NCBI GenBank assembly: GCA_030041135.1
Contig: JASHOL010000423.1
Coordinates: 1 to 40,452, forward strand
Length of the DNA stretch: 40,452 nt
Direction of reading: 5' to 3'
Origin: Streptosporangiaceae bacterium
GTDB lineage: Bacteria; Actinomycetota; Actinomycetes; Streptosporangiales; Streptosporangiaceae
Made by a program: the position numbers and the translations under genes. Below are positions 8,598-16,997 of this stretch, one piece after another. Below the pieces are notes generated by a model. The model was not told the origin of the DNA. It worked only from the letters and a program-made list of their open reading frames with translations, and did no database searches. The stretch's first letter is position 1, and each line of letters opens with the position of its first letter.

Positions 8598-9347
8598 ATG
8601 AACAAGCCATGCGACCGGGTCGCGCTGGTGACCGGCGGGACGAGGGGAATCGGTGCCGCCATCTCCCGGCGGCTAGCCCAGGACGGCGTGCTCGTCGCCG
8701 CCGTCTACAACCGTGATGCCGGCGCGGCAGAGACCTTCGCGAAGGCAGCCGCTCGCGACGGGCTTGCCGTCTCCGTCTACCAGGCGAACGTCGGCAACCC
8801 CGGCGCCTGCCAGCAGGTGACGGCCCAGGTCCTGCTCGAGTACGGGCGGATCGACTACCTGGTCAACAATGCGGGAGCCGTTCAGGACCGCACCGTGGTG
8901 AAGATGACCACGCTGCAGTGGGAGCAGGTCATCAGGACAAACCTGTCGGGCCCGTTCTTCATGGCGCAGGCCGTGCTGCCGCACATGATCGAGCGCGGCT
9001 CCGGCCGGATCGTGAACATCGGGTCGTTCGTGGGCCAGACCGGCCGGATCGGGCAGGCGAACTACTCGGCGGCCAAGGCCGGCCTGCTCGGGCTCACGAA
9101 GACGCTGGCGCTTGAGGCCGCAGACAAGGGAATCACCGTCAACTGCGTCGTGCCCGGAGCGATCATGACCGACATGGTGGCGAAGCTTCCCGCGGACATC
9201 ATCGACGCCGTGACCCAGACGATCCCGATGGGCAAGCTCGGCACGCCGGAGGATGTCGCGGCCGCCATACGGTACCTGGTCTCGGATGAGGCTGAGTACG
9301 TGACCGGCGCGCTGCTCCCGGTCACCGGCGGGCTGCTGATGATGTAG
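8598..9347 (+). CDS. SDR reductase, acetoacetyl-CoA/3-oxoacyl-ACP reductase (PhaB/FabG-like)
   Basis: TGGTRGIGAAI cofactor motif, NNAG, YSAAKAG catalytic motif; last gene of the PHA operon. Confidence 0.9.
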   Translation: MNKPCDRVALVTGGTRGIGAAISRRLAQDGVLVAAVYNRDAGAAETFAKAAARDGLAVSVYQANVGNPGACQQVTAQVLLEYGRIDYLVNNAGAVQDRTVVKMTTLQWEQVIRTNLSGPFFMAQAVLPHMIERGSGRIVNIGSFVGQTGRIGQANYSAAKAGLLGLTKTLALEAADKGITVNCVVPGAIMTDMVAKLPADIIDAVTQTIPMGKLGTPEDVAAAIRYLVSDEAEYVTGALLPVTGGLLMM

Positions 9348-9361
9348 CCGCGCTCCGGCTT

Positions 9362-9883
9362 CTAGCTGCGGGTCGCGCGGGCGGTGATGGTCAGGTCCAG
9401 GTAGCGGTCGGCTAGGCCCTTCTTCTTGGTGAGGCCGTGGGCGTAGCGGTCGACCCGTGTTGTCGCCTTCACGAAAAGGTCGTCTGCATCGGTGCGGGCC
9501 TCGGTGACGACCAGTTCGGCCGGGGTGCTCTTCCCGCGGACGGTGATCTGCCCGCGCAGCAGCCACCCCTCACCGTCACGGGCCAGTTCGGTCGAGGTAA
9601 ACGTGATCTGCGGATGCTCGCCGGCGTGCAGGAAGTTCGCGGACTTGACGTCCTTGTCGCGAGCCGCGCTGCCGGTCTGGAAACTGGACGCATCAATCAC
9701 CGCCGACGCGGTCGAGGCGGTCACGGGGTCGGCGATGGTGATCTCCCCGGAGATCAGCCGGAAAGTGCCGGTGACTTTGCCCAGGCCGAACATGTGCCGG
9801 GTCGCGAAGCCGATCGACGATGCTTGAGGATCGAGCCGGTACTTCCCGGCCGCCGGTATCTGGACGGTCGCGGAGTCGGGCAT
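9362..9883 (-). CDS. YceI family protein
   Basis: YRLDPQASSIGFATRHMFGLGKVTGTFRLISGEITIADP and downstream YceI blocks; start assigned at internal MPDSATV. Confidence 0.88.
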   Translation of the reverse strand: MPDSATVQIPAAGKYRLDPQASSIGFATRHMFGLGKVTGTFRLISGEITIADPVTASTASAVIDASSFQTGSAARDKDVKSANFLHAGEHPQITFTSTELARDGEGWLLRGQITVRGKSTPAELVVTEARTDADDLFVKATTRVDRYAHGLTKKKGLADRYLDLTITARATRS

Positions 9884-10046
9884 GGTGTGAGCCTTCCTTC
9901 TGTTATGAGCCGCTAGTCGTGCGCCTCCGGTGACGTTAGTGAAGGTACCCGAGTCAGTCGATCGCGGCACGCGAGCCACCCTTTCGGCACTGGCGGGCCA
10001 GCGCGACGCCGAATACTCGCTGCCGGGAGCAGAATGCGGGACTTTG

Positions 10047-11177
10047 TCAGGGCAGGCGCTCGAGCAGGGCGATGGCCTGCTCGGGTGCGGGCAGGGCGTT
10101 GATCTCGGCCTGGATCCGGCGCGCGGCTGCCCGGTACGGGGCGCCAGCCGCGGCGTCTGTCATTTCCGTGATGGCGTCGGCCGCGTCCTGCGGGGTGAAG
10201 GCCATCGGGTCGAGTTCGCGTGCGGTGCCGAGTTCCACGCAGCGGCGGCTGTTGTGCGGCTGGTCGGCCCCGAGCGGCAGCAGCAGCGAGGGAAGGCCGT
10301 GCGCGAGTGAGCCGACTAGTGTGCCGGAGCCGCCGTGGGAGATCACCAGGTCGCAGGCGGGCAGGATCTGATCCTGCGGGACGAAGGACTCGATCCGGAT
10401 GTGATCAGGCTGCGGGCCGAACGAGGCGGGGTCGAGATTTCGGCCGACAGTCACCACCATGTCCACCGGAAGATCGCGCACGGCTGCGAGGACCTTGTCG
10501 AACAGCTCCCGGTACGTGTCGTACGTGCCGAGCGTGAAGTAGACGGTCGGCCGCGCGCTGCCGCCCGCCGGTTCACGCCTCGCGTGGTCGGGGCGGCACC
10601 AGAACGTTCCGGCCGGCAGCGGGTACCTTGGGTCGCGCAGGCTGGGCGGCGCGGGCATGATCAGCAGCTCGCCGTGCTGGGCGGCGAGTTCCGGGTCGGG
10701 CGCCAGGCCGTATTCCGCGCGCAACGCGTCCAACGGCTCCGCGACGACGTCCGGCCGGATGAGCCCGCCGGCGAGCAGCACGACGACCGAAGCGCAGGGT
10801 ATCCCGAGCGTCTGCGCGGCGATTCCGGTGCCGAAGTCGACCTCATCGCGGACGATCACGTCCGGCTTCCAGTCTCGCGCGAGCTCCCCGACGGCCGCTG
10901 CGTGGTTCCGAGCCCCGCGGCCGGCAAAAGCCTCGCGCATGGTGCGTTCCTCGCGCTCCGGATCGGGAGCGGTCAATGGCCCGGGGTCGGCGATGGCCGG
11001 GCGCGGGCGGGGTTCGCTCGTGCCCAGCGCCGGGAAGCCCGTCGCGACGATCTCCTCGTACATGCCGCCGCCCCCCGCCACCGCCACTGTGTGACCGGAG
11101 GCGCGGGCGGCTTGAGCGAAGGGGAGCAAGGGGCGCAAGTGGCCGCTTCCCCCCGTGAACGTGAACATCATGCGCAC
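10047..11177 (-). CDS. glycosyltransferase, GT1/MGT-like (UDP-sugar dependent)
   Basis: N-terminal TGGSGHLRPLLPFAQAARASGH and C-terminal DLVISHGGSGTLVGSLAHGLPSLLLPLGADQPHNSRR. Confidence 0.88.
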   Translation of the reverse strand: MRMMFTFTGGSGHLRPLLPFAQAARASGHTVAVAGGGGMYEEIVATGFPALGTSEPRPRPAIADPGPLTAPDPEREERTMREAFAGRGARNHAAAVGELARDWKPDVIVRDEVDFGTGIAAQTLGIPCASVVVLLAGGLIRPDVVAEPLDALRAEYGLAPDPELAAQHGELLIMPAPPSLRDPRYPLPAGTFWCRPDHARREPAGGSARPTVYFTLGTYDTYRELFDKVLAAVRDLPVDMVVTVGRNLDPASFGPQPDHIRIESFVPQDQILPACDLVISHGGSGTLVGSLAHGLPSLLLPLGADQPHNSRRCVELGTARELDPMAFTPQDAADAITEMTDAAAGAPYRAAARRIQAEINALPAPEQAIALLERLP

Positions 11178-11294
11178 CGGACGAGCCTAGTCACTAGAGG
11201 CTTGTGGTCTGCCCAGGGGGCGCACGGAGAACTCAGGCCACCGGCCCCGGCCTCATGGTGGTCGACACCGGGCCGGAAGCCGCCAGCGGTCACG

Positions 11295-12584
11295 TCAGGC
11301 CTCTGCGACCGAGGCTTCGCCTGGCGGTGCGGCGCCAGCCGCCTCGGCCAGGTAGCGATCGCCGTGCGCGACCGAGGAGAAGGCGAACGACAGGGCGATC
11401 AGGGCCGTGAGCGATCCGATCACGGCGTAAACGCCTCCGACGCTGCCGGACAACTGGATGGCCGCCGCTCCGACGAGCGCACCGAGCGGAATGGCCGACC
11501 AGGCCAGCACCTGGGCGACGCTGATGACGCGGCCGTACATCTCGTCAGGGACGATGGCCTGGCGCAGCGCCGTCGTGTTGATGTTCAGCAGCAGCCCGAA
11601 ACCCGACGCCGCCGCCCACAGGACCAGCGCCGCCGGGTACGAGCCCAGCAGGGCCATGGCGGTGACCGCCAGCCCGTCGATCACAAGGGCGCCGAGCGCG
11701 GTGACGGCAAAGCTCAGCCGCCGGCGTATCGCGGCCGCCGAGATGCTCACGATCACCACCCCGGCCGCGCCGGCCGCGTACAGCCAGGCCACTTGGCTGT
11801 CGCTGGCACCCAGGACCCGTTTGGCGAACAGGACCAGCTGGCTGTACTCGGTGGTCGACACGAAGTTGATCAGGGCCATCATGAGCGAGATGCTGCGCAG
11901 TACCGGCTGCGACCAGACGTATTCCAGGCCGTCCCTGACGTCCCGGAGCAGGCCCGCCACGCCGACACTGGCCAGGCCGGGACGGTCGGCCGCGTTGAAG
12001 CTGCGCCGGATGGCCGCCAGCGTCGCGGCCGAGACGAAGAAGCTGGCCGCGTCGAAGAACAGCAGGTCGGCCGGCGACATGATGGTGACCAGGACCCCGG
12101 CGAGAACCGGCCCGAAGATCTGGCCGGCCGAGTTCGTGGCCATGATCCGCCCGTTGGCGGCAACCAGGTCAGCGCGGCCGACCAGGCTGGGGATCGCCGC
12201 GAACTGGCCGACGTTGAACAGGATCCCCAGCGTGGACTGGACGAAGGCGACCGCGTAGATGTCCTCGACCCGAAGCGCGCCGAACAAGGCCAGCACGGGC
12301 AGCACGGCGATGACGACCGCGCGGCCCACGTCGGTGAGCAGCATCATCCGCCGGCGATTGACACGGTCCACCAGAGCCCCAAGCACCAGGCCGAACAGCA
12401 GGTAAGGCACGAAGTTCGAGGCTGTGGTAAGCGCCAGGTTGGTGGCCGAGTGGGTGAGCTTGAAGACCAGCAGCGGCAATGCGAAGAGGGTGAAGGAACT
12501 GCCTACCTGCGAGATCAGCTGGCCGGCGAAGTACAACCAGAAGTCGCGGCCGAGGGTCCGGTGGCGAGGCGATCTCGGGGTCAC
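11295..12584 (-). CDS. MFS transporter
   Basis: Many hydrophobic segments; FWLYFAGQLISQVGSSFTLFALPLLV and GALVDRVNRRRMMLLTD (MFS loop 2-3 motif). Confidence 0.9.
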   Translation of the reverse strand: MTPRSPRHRTLGRDFWLYFAGQLISQVGSSFTLFALPLLVFKLTHSATNLALTTASNFVPYLLFGLVLGALVDRVNRRRMMLLTDVGRAVVIAVLPVLALFGALRVEDIYAVAFVQSTLGILFNVGQFAAIPSLVGRADLVAANGRIMATNSAGQIFGPVLAGVLVTIMSPADLLFFDAASFFVSAATLAAIRRSFNAADRPGLASVGVAGLLRDVRDGLEYVWSQPVLRSISLMMALINFVSTTEYSQLVLFAKRVLGASDSQVAWLYAAGAAGVVIVSISAAAIRRRLSFAVTALGALVIDGLAVTAMALLGSYPAALVLWAAASGFGLLLNINTTALRQAIVPDEMYGRVISVAQVLAWSAIPLGALVGAAAIQLSGSVGGVYAVIGSLTALIALSFAFSSVAHGDRYLAEAAGAAPPGEASVAEA

Positions 12585-12918
12585 TTTGTCAGAGCCTAAC
12601 TGAGCTGGCTAGCTCCGCTGCCGGTCAGCGTGGTACTTCGCCATGATTACTGCCTCTGCGTCAGGCATGCGCGAGAGGATCCGCGCAGCGAGCGTACCGG
12701 CGGCGCTGTTCTCAAGCGAACCGGTTTTCACGCGGGAACGAGGCGAGCCCCGGGCCGGTGGCCATTCCGTGCGGCCAGGGTCGTCCGGCATCCCTGAGGT
12801 CTCCAAGGCGACAGCACCGCCAGAAAAGGCGCCTCAGCCGATGAGTGAGGACGATCCGGGTAGCCGTGACGCTACGTGAGGGGGGACAATCGGATTAAGG
12901 CTGGCTGCCAGGGCAAGG

Positions 12919-13548
12919 ATGCGGTCGGCCGACATTGGAGTGGTAATGACGGTAACGCCGACGACGATGTGGACGCGGCTGGCTCGCCGGCTGGGCTTTG
13001 ACGGTAACCCGCTGCGCCGGCGCTCCGACGTGATCGCTGCCTGGCTGCTTCCGGTGGCGATCTTGATCCTTGTCGGCCTGAGCCCGGTCATCTACACCGT
13101 CATCGGCATGCGTGTGCGAGCCGACAACGCGGCGGAACAGCGCGCGGAGGCCACATGGCATCACGTTCAGGGGACGCTCCTGCAGGCGGCCGCGGGACCG
13201 CAGCAGCAGGGCAGCGGCGCGAACGCCTGGACCGTCCTGGCCCCGGTCCGCTGGGTCCTGGACGGGCAACCGCACACCGCCAATATCTATGTCGCCTCTG
13301 ATAGCCCGGCGGGCAGCCACGTGCCGGTCTTGCTCAACCGGGCCGGACAGCTCGAGATGCCGCCGCTGACCGCTGCCCAGGTCGGTAACCGCATCTTCGT
13401 CGACACGCTCGTTGCGCTCGCGGCTCTCGCGGTGCTGCTGGCCTGCCTGAAGTGGGCGACTCGCCGGGTGCTTGACCGGCGCAGGCTGGCGGGCTGGGAG
13501 GCCGAGTGGCTGGCGGTCGGTCCGCGCTGGAGTCGGCAGCAGGGCTAG
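12919..13548 (+). CDS. Rv1733c-like two-TM membrane protein
   Basis: RLGFDGNPLRRRSDVIAAWLLPVAILILVGLSPVIYTVIG with C-terminal TM then DRRRLAGWEAEWLAVGPRWSRQ, typical of the actinobacterial Rv1733c family; start may be 12946. Confidence 0.75.
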   Translation: MRSADIGVVMTVTPTTMWTRLARRLGFDGNPLRRRSDVIAAWLLPVAILILVGLSPVIYTVIGMRVRADNAAEQRAEATWHHVQGTLLQAAAGPQQQGSGANAWTVLAPVRWVLDGQPHTANIYVASDSPAGSHVPVLLNRAGQLEMPPLTAAQVGNRIFVDTLVALAALAVLLACLKWATRRVLDRRRLAGWEAEWLAVGPRWSRQQG

Positions 13549-13604
13549 CTCGCAGTCGGCCCTCCGTGACTAAGCGGGTAGCGCCAGTCGACGCAGCGAC
13601 GCGG

Positions 13605-13787
13605 CTAGCGTTCGGTGGCTCTTAGCCAGACCACGAGGTCCCATATCAGGATGGCGACCCAGACGGCCACGGCTGACCAGCACCAGGCCGACCACGACGT
13701 CACTGCGGCCGCCAGGTCAACCAATCCGGCGGCGACGACCAACAGCCACGCCCGAATCCAAAACCCTGCGCGCCGCGAGGCAATCAC
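13605..13787 (-). CDS. small (about 60 aa) two-helix membrane protein
   Basis: Frame ends in FWIRAWLLVVAAGLVDLAAAVTSWSAWCWSAVAVWVAILIWDLVVWLRATER*; internal GTG at 13787 fits better than the longer Arg/Pro-rich ORF to 13961. Confidence 0.4.
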   Translation of the reverse strand: MIASRRAGFWIRAWLLVVAAGLVDLAAAVTSWSAWCWSAVAVWVAILIWDLVVWLRATER

Positions 13788-13789
13788 CC

Positions 13790-13894
13790 TTACGCGAGGC
13801 TCACCCCAGCGAGCCGGACCCAGGCTGACCAACTCCCACCACAGAACCCGCCGACCGCGATGAGCGCGGCGCCCACCAGGACGAACACGGACAC
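13790..13894 (-). CDS. very small (34 aa) single-TM protein upstream of the above
   Basis: GTG with GGGGAG upstream; translation VSVFVLVGAALIAVGGFCGGSWSAWVRLAGVSLA*; stop lies 2 bp before the next GTG. Confidence 0.3.
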   Translation of the reverse strand: MSVFVLVGAALIAVGGFCGGSWSAWVRLAGVSLA

Positions 13895-14078
13895 CTGGGA
13901 CTCCCCGCCTTCTGGGGCTCGCTGGGACTCGCTGAAGCCAGTGCGCCCCAGCGTATGCCACCGCTTACAGCCTGATCATCTCGCCAGATTTGAGGTTGGG
14001 CGTCTCCACGCTCCCGTCAGTTCCGAAGGGCTAGGCACTGCCATCCGGCGCCTAGGCCATAAAAGACCGCACCGGCGG

Positions 14079-14471
14079 TCATATGGACACCACGCGATCC
14101 CCAGCCGCGTCACGCAAAAGCCGGGCCTGGTGAAGGCACATTCTCGCGTCTGCCGCCGAGATGTCGCGGGACTCGTAGGCGGCCTGCGTCTTGCGGTCAA
14201 GCGCTCGCTTAAGTGCACCTGACAGCCGCTTGTCGACGCGGCCCAGCAGCGCTACGGCGGCTGAGTGGTTGCCGTCGGCCGACCGCTCGCGTAGTGCAAT
14301 ACAGCAGACCGCGTCGGCGGCAGCGATCGCCGCATGGATCGCATTCGTGGCGACGACATCGGGGTCCTTGGCCGTCTCGGCGGCCTCGATGAACGCCTCC
14401 GCATCGTGGAGACGCGCTCTGGCGTCTGCGATAGTGCACGGAGTTCGGTGCCCATCTGGACGTGGACTCAG
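14079..14471 (-). CDS. HEPN-domain protein (putative toxin RNase of MNT/HEPN pair), apparent CTG start; not in the ORF track
   Basis: Reverse-strand frame encodes ADARARLHDAEAFIEAAETAKDPDVVATNAIHAAIAAADAVCCIALRERSADGNHSAAVALLGRV...DARMCLHQARLLRDAAGDRVVSI*; RX5H motif (RSADGNH); no in-frame ATG/GTG/TTG upstream of the domain; CTG at 14471 has AGGAG 6 nt upstream and overlaps the upstream TGA. Confidence 0.75.
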   Translation of the reverse strand: MSPRPDGHRTPCTIADARARLHDAEAFIEAAETAKDPDVVATNAIHAAIAAADAVCCIALRERSADGNHSAAVALLGRVDKRLSGALKRALDRKTQAAYESRDISAADARMCLHQARLLRDAAGDRVVSI

Positions 14472-15076
14472 CCTGCTCTCCTGAGCAGGCTTCGAGTGCC
14501 TGGCGTGAGCGGGATGCCCTCGTCGCGCACAGCCGCGACAAGCGCATTCCCATCCCGGATTAGCCGCGCAAAGGAACTGCGCGAGTGCTCGACGAGTTGG
14601 GCCTGATTACCGGTCCAGAGGTGTACCTGATCGACTAGCCGGGCGGCGGCCGCTTCCCAGGGCTCGGTCTCTATGTTCGCCTCAGCCACGAGTAGCAAGT
14701 CGACATCGGAATGGCGGCCCCCGGTGGCGCGGGCGGCCGACCCGAAGAGCCAGGCGCCGGCCAGGTCGGTCCATTGGGCGAGTTCGCCAGTCAGCATTTC
14801 GATGAGCCTGCCGCGGGTCCGGCCCAATGCGACTAGCGGCGAAGCAAGGAGATGCGTCCGGTTGAGTGTAACCAGCCAGGCCGGCCCCAGGTGCTGGGCG
14901 TGAACGAGCCCGACGTCGACAAGTTCGTTCACCACTGTCACGGCTGTCTGGGGCGCGACGGCAGCGTGCCTAGCCAGAGCGCGCGCGGTTACCGGCACCT
15001 CAAGTTGGGCAAGTGCTGCGAGAACCCGGCCGCGGGCTCCGGGGACGATGTCCGACAGGGGACTGCTCAGGTCCAC
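14468..15076 (-). CDS. wHTH-nucleotidyltransferase (MNT-type) antitoxin-like protein
   Basis: GSAARATGGRHSDVDLLLV NTase motif (GS...SDxDL); N-terminal winged-helix-like segment VPVTARALARHAAVAPQTAVTVVNELVDVGLV. Confidence 0.82.
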   Translation of the reverse strand: MDLSSPLSDIVPGARGRVLAALAQLEVPVTARALARHAAVAPQTAVTVVNELVDVGLVHAQHLGPAWLVTLNRTHLLASPLVALGRTRGRLIEMLTGELAQWTDLAGAWLFGSAARATGGRHSDVDLLLVAEANIETEPWEAAAARLVDQVHLWTGNQAQLVEHSRSSFARLIRDGNALVAAVRDEGIPLTPGTRSLLRRAG

Positions 15077-15077
15077 G

Positions 15078-15104
15078 CTGTCTAAGTTAGCAGACAGCTG
15101 TCTA
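15078..15104. promoter_or_regulatory. inverted/direct repeat operator: CTGTCTAagttagcAGACAGCTGTCTA upstream of the NTase-HEPN operon
   Basis: Perfect 12-bp palindrome AGACAGCTGTCT (15092-15103) plus a third CTGTCTA element adjacent to the GTG start. Confidence 0.55.
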
Positions 15105-15317
15105 GATTATTGAACATACGTCTGGCGGCCTGCCGAGTGCCCGTCCGCCGCAGTCTTGTCCCCGCCGTTCACGGATCAGCCTGCCTAGTCACCGGCGGTC
15201 GCGTACATCAGGAAATCCCTCAAACGACCCTGACCCGGACCTGCCGGTATCAGTTCACGAGCGCCGTCGCACTGCGGGTGTTGCGAGTTCGGTAGCCGGC
15301 TGCTAGCTTCCGGCGAC

Positions 15318-15764
15318 GTGGCCTACGAGGTACGCGTCGAGCGGGTTGCATCCCGGCGGCTGGCGGCGATACACGCGAATGTGTCCAGGCAGCGACTCGG
15401 CGCGGAGATCATCGAGCTGTATGACCGGGTCTGGCCGATCGTGCGCAGGCAAGGCGTCGTGACCGGGCACAACGTCGTGATCTACTACGCCGGCGATCTT
15501 GAGACGATGACAGTTGACGTCGGCGTCGAGGCAGCCGGATTCTCCGCGAGCGGCGATGTCAGCAGCGTCGCGACGCCGGCCGGCGAGGTGGCGACGACGG
15601 CGCACTTCGGCGAGTACACAGACCTGGTCGCGGCCCACGAAGTCCTGGAGCGCTGGTGCGCGACCAGCGGGCGCCGGCCTGGGTTGCGCTGGGAGGTCTA
15701 CGGCGACTGGGACGAGGACCCCGCCAAGCGCCGGACAGACGTGTATTTCCTGCTCGAGGCCTGA
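15318..15764 (+). CDS. GyrI-like / AraC effector-binding-domain protein
   Basis: AAIHANVSRQRLGAEIIELYDRVWPIV, DVGVEAAGF, TAHFGEYTDLVAAHEVLERWCATSG, WEVYGDWDEDPAKRRTDVYFLL. Confidence 0.82.
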   Translation: MAYEVRVERVASRRLAAIHANVSRQRLGAEIIELYDRVWPIVRRQGVVTGHNVVIYYAGDLETMTVDVGVEAAGFSASGDVSSVATPAGEVATTAHFGEYTDLVAAHEVLERWCATSGRRPGLRWEVYGDWDEDPAKRRTDVYFLLEA

Positions 15765-15963
15765 CCCGGCCCGGCGACATCTGCAACCTGAACCGGGCCC
15801 AGGTGGCGGGTCCGGCTCGGCCTGCTGGCGTGCCCGCTAGGACAGCGGCTGCAGCCGCCTTCGTTGGCAACAGTTGGCCCGTGTCATCACTAGGCGTGAT
15901 CTTCATGTAACTTTTCGTAAAGTAGACGGGGCGGGGGCCCGGTCGTTGAGCGGGGGAGCGCGC

Positions 15964-16884
15964 GTGACAGGGCTGACTAGCTGGGGACCGGGAGGCGGCG
16001 GGATACCTCCGGGCGAGGCGCGGCGAGACAGGGACGTGGCGGCCTACCGCGATGGGGTGGCGGACGTGCTGGCCGAGCTGGCAGGCGCCTACCGCTCGAC
16101 CGGAGAGGCAGCGATCGAGCGGATCCTGGCCCGGCGGCTGCGTGAGCCCGCGTTCGCGACGGTGCTCGGCGCCGTTCCTGGCGGCCCCGACGCCGTCCTC
16201 GGCCGGGTGGTTGGTGAGGTGCGCACGTACCGCCGCGGCCCGCGCAATGCGGCGGACAACCTCACGGCGATGGTCCGCATTGCGCTGCTCACCCAGATCG
16301 AGCAGCTGTGGTGGGGCTATCTGCCTGCGTTCAGACGCGACGCGGACGTACTCAACGCGCCCGACCTGTTGCACCTCGAGGCGCTTCGGCGCGACAACAA
16401 GCTACTGTTCAGCTACCGGCTGCAGCCGAGCACGCTGCTGGGCCGCGCCGCTCGGTCCGCCGAGCGGCGTGCGGTGGCCGGCCGGGCGCCACGGACCGCC
16501 GGGCTCCGGTTCCCTTGCGCTCGCGCGGAGCTCGTGGTCCTGCTCAACCAGATGGCCGACGAGTTCGCCAGCCGGACGCCACCAGGTACGCCCCGGTTGT
16601 GGGTGACCAGCCTGGCGCGGAGCGTGAATTACCAGCGCCATCTGCGTGCCCTCGGCTATGCGGCCATGCTGCCAAGCGCTCACTGCGTGGGATATGCCGC
16701 CGACGTGGAAGTGAGCTGGTTCCGCCAGTTCCGAGTGGACAGGACATTGCAGGCAGTCCTGCTCGAGCGTCAGCGGGCGGGCGAGGTCAACGTGATCGAC
16801 GAGGGCCAGGCCTGGCACGTGTGCGCGCGTCCGGGTGCGGGCCGCGCGCTCCGGCTCGTCCCCGAGCAGCGGGTCGGCAGCTGA
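15964..16884 (+). CDS. DUF5715/M15-like (peptidase-fold) family protein
   Basis: LWVTSLARSVNYQRHLRALGYAAMLPSAHCVGYAADVEVSWF...LLERQRAGEVNVIDEGQAWHVCARP resembles DUF5715/D,D-carboxypeptidase-like proteins. Confidence 0.6.
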   Translation: MTGLTSWGPGGGGIPPGEARRDRDVAAYRDGVADVLAELAGAYRSTGEAAIERILARRLREPAFATVLGAVPGGPDAVLGRVVGEVRTYRRGPRNAADNLTAMVRIALLTQIEQLWWGYLPAFRRDADVLNAPDLLHLEALRRDNKLLFSYRLQPSTLLGRAARSAERRAVAGRAPRTAGLRFPCARAELVVLLNQMADEFASRTPPGTPRLWVTSLARSVNYQRHLRALGYAAMLPSAHCVGYAADVEVSWFRQFRVDRTLQAVLLERQRAGEVNVIDEGQAWHVCARPGAGRALRLVPEQRVGS

Positions 16885-16937
16885 GCGTCCGGTGGCTGGG
16901 GATCAGCCTGATCGTCGGCCCCGGAGTTGCGCCTCGC

Positions 16938-16997
16938 CCAGGCACGGGCGGGCCAGGCACGCGCGGGTCAGGCACGGGCGGGTCAGGCACGGGCGGG
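16938..16997 (+). repeat. four tandem copies of a 15-bp unit (C/T)CAGGCACGGGCGGG
   Basis: CCAGGCACGGGCGGG / CCAGGCACGCGCGGG / TCAGGCACGGGCGGG / TCAGGCACGGGCGGG read directly. Confidence 0.9.

Noticed and set aside
10602-10609. Third GAACGTTC core inside the glycosyltransferase gene
   Set aside because: Intragenic, flanks do not match the two operator candidates (no GTTTA/TTAGTT extension); treated as chance.
10335-12599. 754-aa plus-strand ORF opposite the glycosyltransferase and MFS genes
   Set aside because: Low-complexity Arg/Gln/Asp/Gly-rich translation typical of antisense frames; both opposing genes have clear family motifs.
12609-12879. Small ORFs on both strands between MFS and Rv1733c-like genes
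   Set aside because: Neither strand has a recognisable domain or convincing start; could be non-coding or decayed.
15110-15295. 61-aa plus-strand ORF upstream of the GyrI-like gene
   Set aside because: Short, no motif, overlaps the NTase promoter region.
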